Shown piece by piece: positions 32,754 to 43,758 of a DNA stretch of 50,906 nt (positions are counted from its first letter, which is position 1; each line of letters begins with the position of its first letter). The stretch comes from Protostelium mycophagum. Taxonomy: Eukaryota > Evosea > Variosea > Protosteliida > Protosteliaceae. Made by a program: the position numbers and the translations under genes. The stretch spans positions 1 through 50,906 of the forward strand of contig MZNV01000094.1 of the NCBI GenBank assembly GCA_002081555.1. The letters are read 5' to 3'. The notes under the pieces were generated by a model. The model ran no database searches and was not told the origin of the DNA. It saw only the letters and a list, made by a program, of their open reading frames with translations.

Positions 32754-35700
32754 TTATTTTCTCTTGTTGATTCCCTTTGGAAGCCAAGAATTGTCCTTTG
32801 ACTGTTCCACAGCACTGAATCTCTTGGGAAGATTCTTGATCTATAACGAGTCATTTTCACTCAAATTAAACCTCGCTTACAGTGTTGTAGTTTGCCGCAA
32901 CGAAAATAACCGCGAGAACAAAAAAGATGGCGCCAAAAGAAGTGTTTCCCGTCTCCAAGTTTTCTCCGTGCGTAAACTCGGGGTCGAGTTGTAGATGGAC
33001 GCTCTTGTCTAACTCCAGTCTCTGTTGGTATTTCTGGCCGTTGCTATGCAACATCTCAACAAGGTAGAATCCGCTGGGAATTCCTCTGAAGTTGAAGAAC
33101 ATTGTGGGTCCGACTTCGTAATGTGCGATGGAGTCGGCGTTGCGCAGTAAGGAGACCTTGAGACTGTCATTTTGACGTGTGAGACGACTTGAGATGTCTT
33201 ACTCTCTTGACGCTTGGGTCAGACACGGATCCTGAGATGTCGTGGGTGTTGTCGTAACGATAGATGGTGAACTTGACGTCTCTGATTTCCTCGCGGATGA
33301 TGTCGACGTGTACAGAAGGGGGGAATGTTCTTACGATCTATTTATAGATCAGTCTACCACCATCCATGTGCTCTGCGGCACGAATAATTGAGCAGAAAAA
33401 GGTCAATCTACAACGAACCTGATTCCCCTGGCTTTCTGCCTTGACCTTGACTTCGTATCTTTTTCCGGGAAATAACCCTCTTATTCTGAACGAACCCTCC
33501 TCGTCTGACTTGGCCTCCTCCACAACATCTCCGCTCCTGGCCTCAACTGTCACATCTGACAGTGACATGCCGTTCAGAGAACTGACACGTCCGTAGAGGC
33601 TGAATGCGACCTGATGCGAATAAGATGGAAAATAAGATGGAAATTCCCCGAAATATCGTAAAAACTCACTCTCTTTGCCTTGAAGCTGGCCTCCGCCTGT
33701 TGTCCAGAAGACAGAGACACAGACTGTGTTGCGGGTTCAAAGACGTATTCTTTCAATAAAGGCCGCAAGAAATAGTGGTTGGGACGAAGAGAGTAGAAGT
33801 TGAGGGCGTCTTTAGAGGTGACGTTGTTCTGTCTGAAATTCTTGCCGGACAGGGAGACCAAGGCTCCGGGGAGTAAATTACCCGATTCGTCGACGATCTA
33901 CAACGAGTCAGAAATGTATGTTGAAATTCTATTCTAGAGTGGAGCATTGCGGCAGTATGGGTAAACGCGGATCTGCCGCGCTATCTTCACGTTACTACCG
34001 AGAATTGACCATTCAGAAAAAAAGTGCGTTCTACAATGAAAAATTATCCCAAAAATAGCAAAATGATAGGAAAAACGGAAAAACGACCTTGACTTCGATT
34101 CTTCCCAACTGTGTCGCAGTAAATTGTGCCACTGTGCTGACGTCACCGGCCTTCAGGCTCAATTGTTCAGGTTCCATTTGGTACCCGATCTTTCTGGCCA
34201 CGACCGTTGTAGATAATCCGTCCCTAAGAGGGCCCAGGCGAAAGTTTCCGTCACTTTTCGTGGTGGTGGTTGCTAGGGGTGCGGAGTCTGTTCCTTTCTC
34301 TGTCGAATAAACGTCGACAGTAACTCCGGCAACGGCGGGTTTCACTTTTCCGGTGATGAAATGTCCTAGAAAATTCAGTATGGTCGTTGTAGATACCGAA
34401 AAAAAGATCTAAAAATAGATCTGACCTTTCTTCATCACAAAAGTGGGGCCGTTGGAGAGGCAACCTTGTGGGTCCTCTGCAGTCTGGTAGTTTTGGGTCT
34501 CTGGGTAGAACAAAAATTCTCCACTATTGTCTTGGGGCGTGATCCTCAGCACTTCTCCACGGCTGACCTGCGATTCTCCATCAATAAAGACGAAATCATA
34601 TTTTCAAATAGCCCAAATTTGCGGCAGCAAATCCGCATTTTTCTAATTCTAATTGTAAAATAAATTAAATTTTAATATTTTGCGGATGTTATTATAATCT
34701 GCGTGTATCAAAACAAGAACGGACCTTTGTGGTATACTCAAAGCCGTTCTTGTTCGCAGAAACGTCGACATTGCCGTGGGGGCTCTGTCCTTCGATTTTA
34801 ACGCTGACAGAGGAGTCGGCATTTGTTAGTCCCTCAATCGTTCCGGTGAGCGTGAATTTTTGGACTTTGAGATCTAAAGGTCTGGCACGGCGTGTGTCGT
34901 ATTCGAATGATTCGGTCTCAAACTGGAAGCAAGAGGAGAGATCGAGTTGGTAAGTTCCTGGAATCTTCAATCTTTACAACGAGACATTTTAAGATCACGC
35001 TAAGTTTCACGTGAATTACCGCGAAACGCGGTAAGGAATCATTGCCTCACATCTTCCAAAAACTGAAATTTCTTTGAATTTTTGAGGAATTTTACCTGCA
35101 GATTCCACGCAGAAAGAATTTTCACCCTTGTTCAGTTGCTTCTCTACAACTTCGCTCTGTCCCTTCTTGTGATATCTCAGCTTAGCGGGGTGAGACATCT
35201 TGATGTCGACGCCATAACCGTTCTGTACAAACTGTACATCAGTGATATTTGTCGACTTGAGCGTCACAATCTTTTGTGCCTGTTCCCAGCACAATCTGCC
35301 CTTCTCACTCGAATGGACCTCCACGGAGTATCTTCCAGGGGGTGTGTTATCAAAATGAAACCATCCGTTCTCATCAGATTGCGACTCCCTCACGCTGGAG
35401 CCGTGGGACAAGCTCACGGTTGTTACCGCGTTGTTCTCGTTGTCTTTACGTAATTGGATAGTTCCCGCGATGTGAAGCTTCGATTCTGAGAACAGGATGT
35501 CGGTTATAGCTTGGTCCTTCAAGGTCACGTGATGTTTGGCCACGTTAAATACCGTGGAGTCTGTCGTTATGGGCTCTACGTAATATGAAGTTCCTTCGGG
35601 TTTTCTGCCAGCGGGGACCTTTGTGAATCTGAAAGTTCCCTGGGAATCGGTCTTGCTGAGAAATTTCAGGAAAAATTCGTGGGATGAAAATTCAGGAAAA

Positions 35701-37557
35701 ATTCACGTGGTTTGGACTGTGGTTCCACGGTCGTTTACAAGGTTGATTTGGACACCAGAAGAGCCCTTCGCTTCTAATAATGACAGCTGTCCGCTGATGT
35801 CGTACCTGTCAAAAATGTCATTGAGACATCTCAAGATACGGTGTGATATATCAATTTCATTTGTTTGATTGTGATATGACGTACCCGGTGGGGTTGATCA
35901 CGGGGAGTTGAGACTGGGACGAAGATATCGCAGTTCTCAAAGTCTCAAAGTGTTGGTTCTCCTTGGTTGCTTTAATCTCAAAGTTTCCGTTGCGTAAATC
36001 CTCCAGAGTGTAATAACTGCAAATAACTTAATCTCTAAAGCACCAAAATTATCTTATTGTATAAAAAGTGCGGAAGCGGTTATTACCGCATTTTGGGCTC
36101 GGTAAGCAAACTCCGTAACCCCTACCGCAAAGTTCTCACGGTTATTACCGCTCCCGCACTTCAACTTGCGCTTCCCGCATTTGTGCAACTTGAGGCTCTG
36201 CCGCAGTGCAATATTATGCAAGTATATTTTTCTGATCCAAAATCGATTGATCGTCTGCATTTTGGCGGGAAAATCTCACCCCTCTCTGTCGGTGTGTACA
36301 GTCTGGTCGTTGTGGTTGATGTGTACGGCCGCGTTGTAGACGGGTGTGCCCCAGGAGCTGACCACCCTTCCCTTCATGGCGAATCCGGCCACGTGAAAAG
36401 TCTTGGAAATTTCAAAAGTTCCCTTGGTAACCTCCACGTTCACAGACTCGGGGGATATACGGAAATTCTGTGAGTTTTCCGCGTCACCATAAGCTGGAGT
36501 GACACGGTAACTACCGCAAGGCACGTTCTTGAAGCGGAAATTTCCCTTGGAATCGGATTGTGTGGTCTGGACATTCGCGGAATTTTCACCGTTCAACTTG
36601 AAATGGACACTCTGTACGGGTTGTCCCTCAGAGTCGATCTTTCCTATGACGTCGTATCCTGATATCACAAAGTCTTTTGAGACCTCCACATTTCCCCACT
36701 GAATTTCCACGGAAATTTCGCTCACTGAGAGGGTCCAGGAGGGGTGGCTCGCTACAACGGTGTAGTGGCCTGGGAATACTTTGGAAATTCTGTATTTTCC
36801 CTCAGCGTTGGTGGTGGCGGTGCCAAAGATCTGCTGACCGCCTGCTTGAGTTTGTCTTAATGATATCTCGACACCAGAGAGGCTGGCGCCTGGGGCACAA
36901 CCTTGAGCGACGACCTAAGATATCTTCAGACTTGAACATAGAAGATGAAAATGAAATGATTTAATCACAAAAAATGATATAGTTTTAAAGAAGTGTAAAG
37001 AACGTGTGTTATGATCACCTGTCCAGAAACGGAGAAACCAATAAATTCAAAATTGACGTCTGTACTCTGAGGTGCTTGTGGATCAGAAGCCAAACGGCAA
37101 TGTCCATCTTTACCCAAGAGTACACTTCTTCTGTCGGGTTCTACATGAAAACATGAGAAAATGATCACCAAAAAGATGAGATCACTCACCAAAAGACCAT
37201 CCTGCTGGCCCATCGACTTGTATGGTGAAGGTTCCCTTCTCATCTATAGGCAAGAAATAGTATCCATTCGGTGCACATTCGGTCTGGTCCTTCACCACCC
37301 CATTGGAGTTTAACAATTTGATCTTGATCGCAGAATAATCCAATTCCTTTGTGGAGGCAAGGCTGTAACATTCAGAGAGGAATGGAAGGTATGATGTAAT
37401 ACGTGGACACGCCTGAGGCCACTTGAACGACTCCTTCACAACCCGTCACACCTCCATATTCGTCTGCCACAGAAAGTCCTATAAAGAAAAGGACTATCAG
37501 GGATACACAGAGCGTCCGTGATGTTTGCTTTTGCATGGGATCGAGATTTGTGATCAT
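32754..37557 (-). CDS. NOMO: NOMO (Nodal modulator), ER membrane protein with repeated Ig-like domains
   Basis: Type I ER membrane glycoprotein; relatives bind Nicalin/TMEM147 and the multipass translocon. Start ATG 37557 (or 37536), with signal peptide core LCVSLIVLFFIGLSVADEYGG. Next GVTGCEGVVQVASG, then LDYSAIKIKLLNSNG and DQTECAPNGYYFLPIDEKG, GWSFGEPD and VNFEFIGFSVSGQV, all characteristic of the NOMO N-terminus. Many carboxypeptidase-like beta domains follow, each with Gly-[KR]-[VI] starts and F[RKH]F..[VLI]P.G.Y motifs (GNFRFKNVPCGSYRV, GWFHFDNTPPGRYSVEV, GSFRIRGLFPGKRYEV, GNFRLGPLRDG). One transmembrane helix is near the end (TSFGAIFFVLAVIFVAANY, about 32900). The short cytosolic tail ends GINKRK with TAA 32754-32756. 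Many short introns. Divergent from the Ubl-ankyrin gene. Confidence 0.93.
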
Positions 37558-37656
37558 GATGTCGAAATGATGTCGTTGTAGTGAGAGAACAATTTTTGCA
37601 TACGTATGAATTCGTTAAGACGCTGAAACACAACATCCAGATCATAACAGAACAAA
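37558..37656. promoter_or_regulatory. Bidirectional promoter region between NOMO and the Ubl-ankyrin gene
   Basis: 99 bases between the divergent start codons, the same spacing as DDX52/SCYL1. It contains tcgttgtagtg at 37573, close to the intron acceptor string, so a 5' UTR intron of the plus-strand gene could end here. Confidence 0.5.
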
Positions 37657-40597
37657 ATGATGGAAGATGACTCTGAGATCAACATCAAAGTGAAAAAATT
37701 GCAAGGTGTAACAGTCGATCTGAAAGTGAATCGTGATTTGCCTGTTCTTGCACTCAAAGAACAACTGGTGGAGTCCAGCGGACTTCCAGTTGAAGGACAG
37801 AAGGTCATTTTCATGGGAAAGGTTCTACAAGACCAGCAAACTCTTCGCTCATACGGTAAGTCTTAGCCTCAAGAATGATTGGTCATGGATGATCTGCATT
37901 ATCTAACGTGTGTGTCATGACTCATTTTCGAAGACATTAAAGAAGGCTCGGTGCTCCATCTTGTCTCTAATAGACCTGCACCACCCCCAGACACACCAGC
38001 AACACCCACACAAAACGATCCTCCAGTTCAAATACCTGGAGGTCCCCAACCACAGGGAGTCAGGATTGTCATCAATCAACTGGTAATAATCACTCATTTT
38101 CCATTTCTATCAAGAGGTGGATTCATGAATCAGAATCATTCTGCATCGATTTGTCACCACTACTTCTTGGCAGCCCAAATACGAAACCGCAGCTTCACGT
38201 TCCTTACCGTGAATAATCCTCCGTGCAAACCCTGACCAGGCCCAGGGACAACCAGGTCAACCCGGCGCAGAAAGCCCATTTTTTGGCCCATTACCTCCCG
38301 GCGTTACCATGGGGATGTACCCACAAATGCAACAAGGACAAAATCCCGCCGGTTTTCTTCAACAGCTCGTCAACCAGATATTGCCAGGAGCACAGGTTTT
38401 TCTTCGAATTTTACAGATTTTTCAATTTTTGGGTTTTTTGCATTATTTGCAGTTTTTTATTTTTTTCCGCATTTTTTTGCATTTTGGCGGCGGTTGATAG
38501 TCTCAGGTCGGACAGTTTCCCCCGCAAGGGCAGCCCCAGCCATCTCAAGGTCAGCCCCAGCAACCTCAAGGTCAACCCCAGCCACCTCAAGGTCTGCCTC
38601 AAGGTCTGCCTCAAGGTCTGCCTGGGCTTTTCCCAGGAATACAATTCATCAACGGGCAGCCCGTGCCTGTTCCTGGAAACGGACAACAAGGGGGTTTCCA
38701 CATCCAAGTCCAGGTGGAAATTTTATCTGGTTGTAGATCGCCAAAAACAATTTATTAATTTTGAAAAATATTATTGTGAAATTAAAACCTTCAGAGTGCA
38801 CCACCCCAAGTTATACAAGTGCCTCTACAAGTGCCTCAACCCGGTCAACAGGCAGGTAACCACCCCCAAGCGCAGCCACAAGGCTCCAGACTACCGGTCA
38901 GTTTGGCTCGTTGTAGAGTGTCAGATTCATTGAGTACAGTTCACCGCGGCTGCGTCGAACCTTCATGTGCCCCAATTGAATCAAAACCAAGCTGGTCAAG
39001 GAATCAACCGTACGTACTTTGAATTTTCATCCACATTTCTCATCGTCACATCCTTTTGTCGACCCAATCCCGTCGACATTAGTTTTTTGTCAACGATATA
39101 TTGTCGACATAACTTGAAATTTACCGGAAAACTCACGGGAACAGCGGATAACGACCTCGACGTGGCGATTGTAGGTGGGGATATTGAGCGTGTCAGAAAT
39201 GCTGTACAGAGGGGTGCAAACACTAACCGCGGCGCACTACACCGCGCCATTGCCACGAACCGCCCTGAGATCGTTCAGTTCCTCATCGCAAACGGCGCCA
39301 ACACCGAAACCAAGGTTTGTTTGTTTAGGGTTTAGGGTTTATTTATAAAAGTATGTTCGCGGCTGTTGCCGCAGGTCTATAAAAATGTGCAAAAAAACAT
39401 TGCCGCAAAGCAAAAAAACACATTATGTACAGCTCTCATTTTATATGGAGTTGTATTTTGGATTGTAGATGTATTTTCCTGCTGTTTTTTGGATGTTTTT
39501 TGCATAGAGAATGCGCAAAGAACAATCTGCAGATGGATCTGACAGTTTTGACAGATCGGCAACAACGAATCCGCCATCCACACCGCTTGCTTCTTCGGCC
39601 ATCTACAACTCGTCAAGCTATTAATAGAAACACATAAGGTCAATCTGTGGCAGAGAAACACTGAGGGTATGACCCCCTTGTTATTGGCCATCTACAACAA
39701 CCACATCGCGATTGCCGGTGAGTTTTCACTGAAACTTCGTAATTGACATTTCCAGAATATCTCTTGCAGAATGGCGCGAATGTTCACGACAACGAGGTGA
39801 AATTTCGATGAGATTTCGCAAAATCATCTGATCTGTCTCGTTGTAGACGTGATCACTCACGGAAATTTCAGGTTTTTGGCAGCACTCCGCTCACCATTGC
39901 GGCGCAGAAGGGTTACACAGAGTGTGTCGAGATGTTGTTGAGAAATTCCGCAAATGTGAAGGCAAGAGATGCCAGGGGCCGTACTGGTGCGTAATGATGA
40001 CGTCATCATATTACTATAGAACATTTCCATTGTTGTACAGTGGAGTTGTAGATGAAGATATTGTGGTGAAGGATTTACGGACACAAAAATCCTGTCTAAA
40101 ATTTGGCGCGAAAATACTCACCCTCTGTTGAAAAATTCCAGAAATTTCTTACCGTTGATTATTTACCGCAAACATATCCATCTACACTGATATGGTTCTA
40201 AAAATAGCAGCTCTACATTTTGCAGCATCCTGTGGGGCCGCTTCTATGTTGAGGAGTCTGCTGCAACACGGCGCTGAGGTCGACGCCCAAAATGGAAGCA
40301 GAGAATCTGGTGAGTTGTAGAAGGTCCCAATCATTTGGTCTGTTTCATCGCTTTGAAACGTTGTAGAGAGACTGACGGATACAGCCATGCATTACGCCGT
40401 GTTTCACAACCAGCGAGAGATCGTTCAGATTTTATTGCAAAACGGAGCGAATCCATCTATCGCTTCTTTAGGAGGTACCCCTCTACAAATCGCCATCCAA
40501 AAGGTTATTTATAGATCATTTGTTTGGATTTCTGCTGACACCCGGACAGGGGTATGCTGATCTGGTTCAATTGTTGAATGCACATGGGGCTCATTAA
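37657..40597 (+). CDS. Ubiquitin-like domain, Gln/Pro-rich linker and ankyrin repeats in one predicted protein
   Basis: Role unknown; Ubl plus ankyrin proteins are often adaptors for ubiquitin/proteasome factors. Exon 1 (37657-37855) and exon 2 give a Ubl fold: INIKVKKLQGVTVDLKV, LKEQLVESSGLPVEGQKVIF, GKVLQDQQTLRSYDIKEG, VLHLVSNRP. This resembles the BAG6/ubiquilin Ubl. Exons to about 39000 are rich in Gln, Pro and Gly (QPQPSQGQPQQPQGQ, PQGLPQGLPQGLPG). An intron ending at 39144 joins GINP to DNDLDVAIVGGDIERV in frame. Ankyrin repeats follow: LHRAIATNRPEIVQFLI, IHTACFFGHLQLVKLLIE, TPLLLAIYNNHIAIAEYLL, TPLTIAAQKGYTECVEMLL, ALHFAASCGAASMLRSLL, MHYAVFHNQREIVQILL, TPLQIAIQKGYADLVQLL. TAA at 40595-40597. 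The link between the Q/P part and the ankyrin part rests on reading frame only. Confidence 0.75.
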
Positions 40598-41170
40598 TAA
40601 ACATTTCTGTATGCATGTCATATACACATAACTCTATATCGTTTGTCAAGACAGATATGGACAAAGAGGCTGCTGGAGTTGTAGGCGATGCTGAAGTACT
40701 CAAGAACAAGAAGATTTTCTATGTCTTTATGATTGATTGCTGCTGATGTATGTCTATAGTTCTCCAGAGAGTAACATCCTCACAATGTCTATGTGTTCGT
40801 TACTTGATGCAGCTCTCAGTGCTTCTGTGATGTTCTGTTCATCTGATGGATCCACTCTGCTGTCTGCAAGTAACCTCTTGCAATTTCTATGTGTCCATTT
40901 GCTGATGCAAATAATATTGATGTATTGTTGAGATGTGATGGATTCACTCTATATATCTGAAGTATATTAATACGATACGAATCGTTACCAGAGAGTTCAC
41001 TCTCCTTCATATAAAATCATTCATCTCCTCACTCTTGTGTTTGCAGCACACCCTCAGCAGAATGTACATTGCCGACAAAACGCGTCGACAAAATGCTGAC
41101 AGATTCCTGGAATAATTTGATTGCGAAAAGCTGGGACTTCCAAAAAATTCAAATTTAAAGGTTCCATCTG
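40598..41170. other. Gap between Ubl-ankyrin and HDAC genes, containing a decayed ankyrin fragment
   Basis: About 570 bases. The minus-strand ankyrin relic at 40740-41010 is listed separately. The rest should hold the HDAC promoter, and nothing else is seen. Confidence 0.5.
40740..41010 (-). pseudogene. Ankyrin-repeat gene fragment
   Basis: Minus-strand reading gives NNTSILFASANGHIEIAR, then in a shifted frame LLADSRVDPSDEQNITEAL and RAASSNEHIDIVRMLL. These are two ankyrin repeats of the x-AAxxGHxEIVRxLL type, and a single frame change separates them at about 40885. No start codon context, splice sites or partner exons are evident. The repeats are not close in sequence to those of the neighbouring Ubl-ankyrin gene, so a separate ankyrin gene family is likely. 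Confidence 0.65.
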
Positions 41171-42959
41171 ATGTTGCAGATCACCAAACCACTTCATAGA
41201 GTATCATGCAGCACTCGGATAAAGAATGTAAAGACTAGACGTCATCTTTGGGTGGCTTATCGTTCGGAATTCTACCACGAGCTGCCACCAGGGCACACCT
41301 TCCCAATGAAGAAGTATCCTGATTTGTTCGAGATATTGAGGAATGAAAATCTCCTCCCTGATGATCGAATCATCAGACCAGAAGAGGTGATCAATGTCCT
41401 CCATACTGTCGCATCATTTCACAAATGGAACCCTTTCTGAGTTGATGGTAGATTTCATGGGAGGAGATATCATCAGTTCATGATAAAGAATACGTAGAAG
41501 CGGTGAGGACCAATACTCTGAGCGAGCAAAACAGAAGAAAATTGGGCGTGCCGTGGTGAGTTGAATATCGTGTTCTAAAAGTTGTTTTTATGGTGTTCTT
41601 TGGACATGTTTTGATGATGACCAAAGTATTTATTTCCAAGTATGTAAAGTTCTTTGTGTGACAAATCCATCCACTACCAACACCACAGAATATCACAATA
41701 AATACTTGTGAAATCACAAGCTTTGTCAAGCTGTTATCAAATAAATATCTGTGCATTGAAACTGTTGTCTTTACCCAATATAAAATAAATGTTGAGAATC
41801 TCTAAAATAAAATAGCACAGAGGGCATGATCAGAAGGTGGCGCATGACCGTGCAGGGCACAATAGATTGTGCCGAGATAGCCCTGGCCAAAAATTGTATC
41901 ACAGGTGATATATCGTTGTAGATGTTCACCAGTGTCGTTGTAGATGTTCATCAGTCGTTGTAGATGCTCAATTTCTTAGGAAATATTTCTGGGGGATATC
42001 ACCACGCGTTCCAGTCTAACCCGTCAGGCTATTGTGTGTTCAATGATGTGGCCATCTCTATAAACAAACTACAGAGGGAGGGAAAGATAAAGAGGGCCCT
42101 CGTTGTAGATCTGGACACCCACCAAGGTGACGGAACGGCCTCCATGTTGGAAAATAATGACGTATGGTTTTCATTTTAATGTTTGAAAAATTTTTCGCCC
42201 TGCAAAATCGTGAAAAATTAAATTTCAAATGATTTTTCTCATTTATATTTTATTATCATTTTAATTTTGACTGGTTGTAGAATGCTTACACATTTTCAAT
42301 GCATGGCGCCAAAAACTTTCCGCTGATGAAAATGAAAAGCAATCTGGATGTAGAATTGCCAGACAAATGTGATGACGCACACTATCTCGGAGAATTATCG
42401 GATAAATTAGAAATTTCCTGGAAAGAGTCCCAACCTGAGATCGTCTATTATCTGGCTGGTGTCGACATTCACGAGGTATATCTGTCGACAATCTACAATT
42501 GAATGGAAATTTGCATAAAAATAAAAAGGTTTTATTTTAACGCAACAGGAGCGTTGTAGACGACCACTTTCCATATAAAAGAATTGAAAGAAGTAGGAAG
42601 ACAAGTTGGGCCGGCTGAAGGTGACAAGAGAAGGCCTCCGCAAGAGGGACCGCATGGTCCTCGAGTTTTTCTGCAAAGACAAGAGGTTACCCCTCGTCAT
42701 CTTGACCGCTGGAGGTATACGAGTCATATTTTGGTTCTATTGCCGATCAATGTTTAAAGACAATCCAGGATATGCAAGAACAGCGCACATGACAGCGGAT
42801 CTCCACGCAGAGGTGAAAGATTCAAAGGGTTGTTTCGGATTCTACAATGATCCTATAGGTATTTCGAGAGGCGCATCATTTAGAAGAACAGTTGTCTTGA
42901 CTTGGAAGTTCAACATATTTTTATACATAAATCAACCGTCCGTGAGTGTTCTCAAATAG
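41171..42959 (+). CDS. HDAC11: HDAC11-like (class IV) histone deacetylase
   Basis: Zn-dependent lysine deacylase, probably nuclear or cytosolic. From ATG 41171: WVAYRSEFYHELPPGHTFPM and KYPDLFEILRNENL match the class IV/bacterial-type start (Y...LP..H.FPM.KY). Further exons: SSVHDKEYVEAV (about 41475), MIRRWRMTVQGTIDCAEIAL (about 41830), then ISGGYHHAFQSNPSGYCVFN with the active-site HH, VVDLDTHQGDGTASML with the zinc-binding DxH of the DLD[VT]HQGDG type, TFSMHGAKNFPLMKMKSNLD, VYYLAGVDIHE with the second zinc Asp, KLGRLKVTREGLRKRDRMVL, and TAGGYAR with the catalytic Tyr. The end is uncertain: the frame can run on to TAG 42957-42959, or stop earlier after another splice near 42862. The HQGDG form is typical of class IV HDACs. 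Confidence 0.9.
41915..41966 (+). repeat. Three tandem copies of CGTTGTAGATG in an HDAC intron
   Basis: tatcgttgtagatgttcaccag, tgtcgttgtagatgttcatcag and tcgttgtagatgctcaatttc follow one another. The core is the same as the acceptor string found across the window, here present three times before the acceptor ttcttag that I infer for the next exon. Confidence 0.8.
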
Positions 42960-43063
42960 ATATGAAATTTCACAAGACCTGTTCACGTGACTGGAAATAT
43001 TTGCGCCGCCACAAGTTGAAACTTGGTGATGTCACCTTTGATTGTAATTTACACATATTCCAT

Positions 43064-43116
43064 CTCCCCGGTAAGGGGTATAGTCGGAGATTTTACCTCA
43101 TTTTAAGAGACTTTGC
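43064..43116 (+). repeat. Repeat module Z, left copy (direct)
   Basis: ctccccggta at 43064-43073 and attttaagagactttgc at 43100-43116 recur in the same orientation at 46144-46153 and 46166-46182. Confidence 0.75.
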
Positions 43117-43144
43117 AACCCTCACATGAGGCTCTGAACTCACC

Positions 43145-43218
43145 CCCCAAAAAATTGGTGTTCAGAGGCAAAATGAGTTCTTGAGAGGTCCAAAAAATTT
43201 AAAATAAAAAAAGACCTC
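43145..43218 (+). repeat. Repeat module X, left copy
   Basis: Contains ccaaaaaattggtgttcaga, then ggcaaaatgag, then aaatttaaaataaaaaaa. Its reverse complement is found at 46186-46257 with few differences. Confidence 0.8.
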
Positions 43219-43529
43219 TTTTTGGGTAGTGAGGATATAGGAGAGCTGAACGGATCATCAGTCTGGAAAGAATTTCACGTCTGATCTCACATCGAAGTGG
43301 TAGTTGTTAGCATTTCCGCCGACATTAACGAACTTGACCCTTTCGGTAAAGTCAGTGATGGGGATTGGGGTATAAGTTGCGGCCGCAAGAGTGAAGAGGG
43401 CAAGAGATTCCACAACTGCAAGTGACAGCGACTTTCGCGAGCGTGGGCGTCACTTCCCATAAGTTCCTTCTGCATTCTTGTGACTACTTTGAATAAATAC
43501 TCATTTCCCCTGAAATCTTCCTGTTCCGA

Positions 43530-43615
43530 GGTGTATCAGGCTCTTCAGAGCTTGGATTTTGCAAAACTGAGGTCTTGGGGGCTCTCAAGACATGAGAACA
43601 GAGCAAATATTTGTG
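43530..43615 (+). repeat. Repeat module Y, left copy
   Basis: Contains ggattttgcaaaactgaggt and agagcaaatatttg. Its reverse complement is found at 46327-46412. Confidence 0.8.
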
Positions 43616-43758
43616 AACAATCACTTTGAAGCACTAAATAAATGCAAAGGCATTACATTAACTCACAATAAGTTTTGCAGGTTGATGTATTGTAGTTGAA
43701 AATAGCAAAAAGAAATTCTCTTCCACAGAATCCTTGAAGACCGAAAGGATCCTTTATT

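Larger units (their letters stand above)
42960..43758. other. Repeat-bearing region between HDAC and the secreted-protein gene
   Basis: Holds the left copies of three repeat modules (Z 43064-43116, X 43145-43218, Y 43530-43615) that recur beyond the other side of the secreted-protein gene. The middle part, about 43250-43500, has no counterpart on the right side and no recognised gene. Confidence 0.6.

Noticed and set aside
38223-38933. Plus-strand 236-codon frame as a separate gene
   Set aside because: It runs through an intron of the Ubl-ankyrin gene; the frame giving PGVTMGMYPQMQQGQ and the PQG repeats fits the splice sites.
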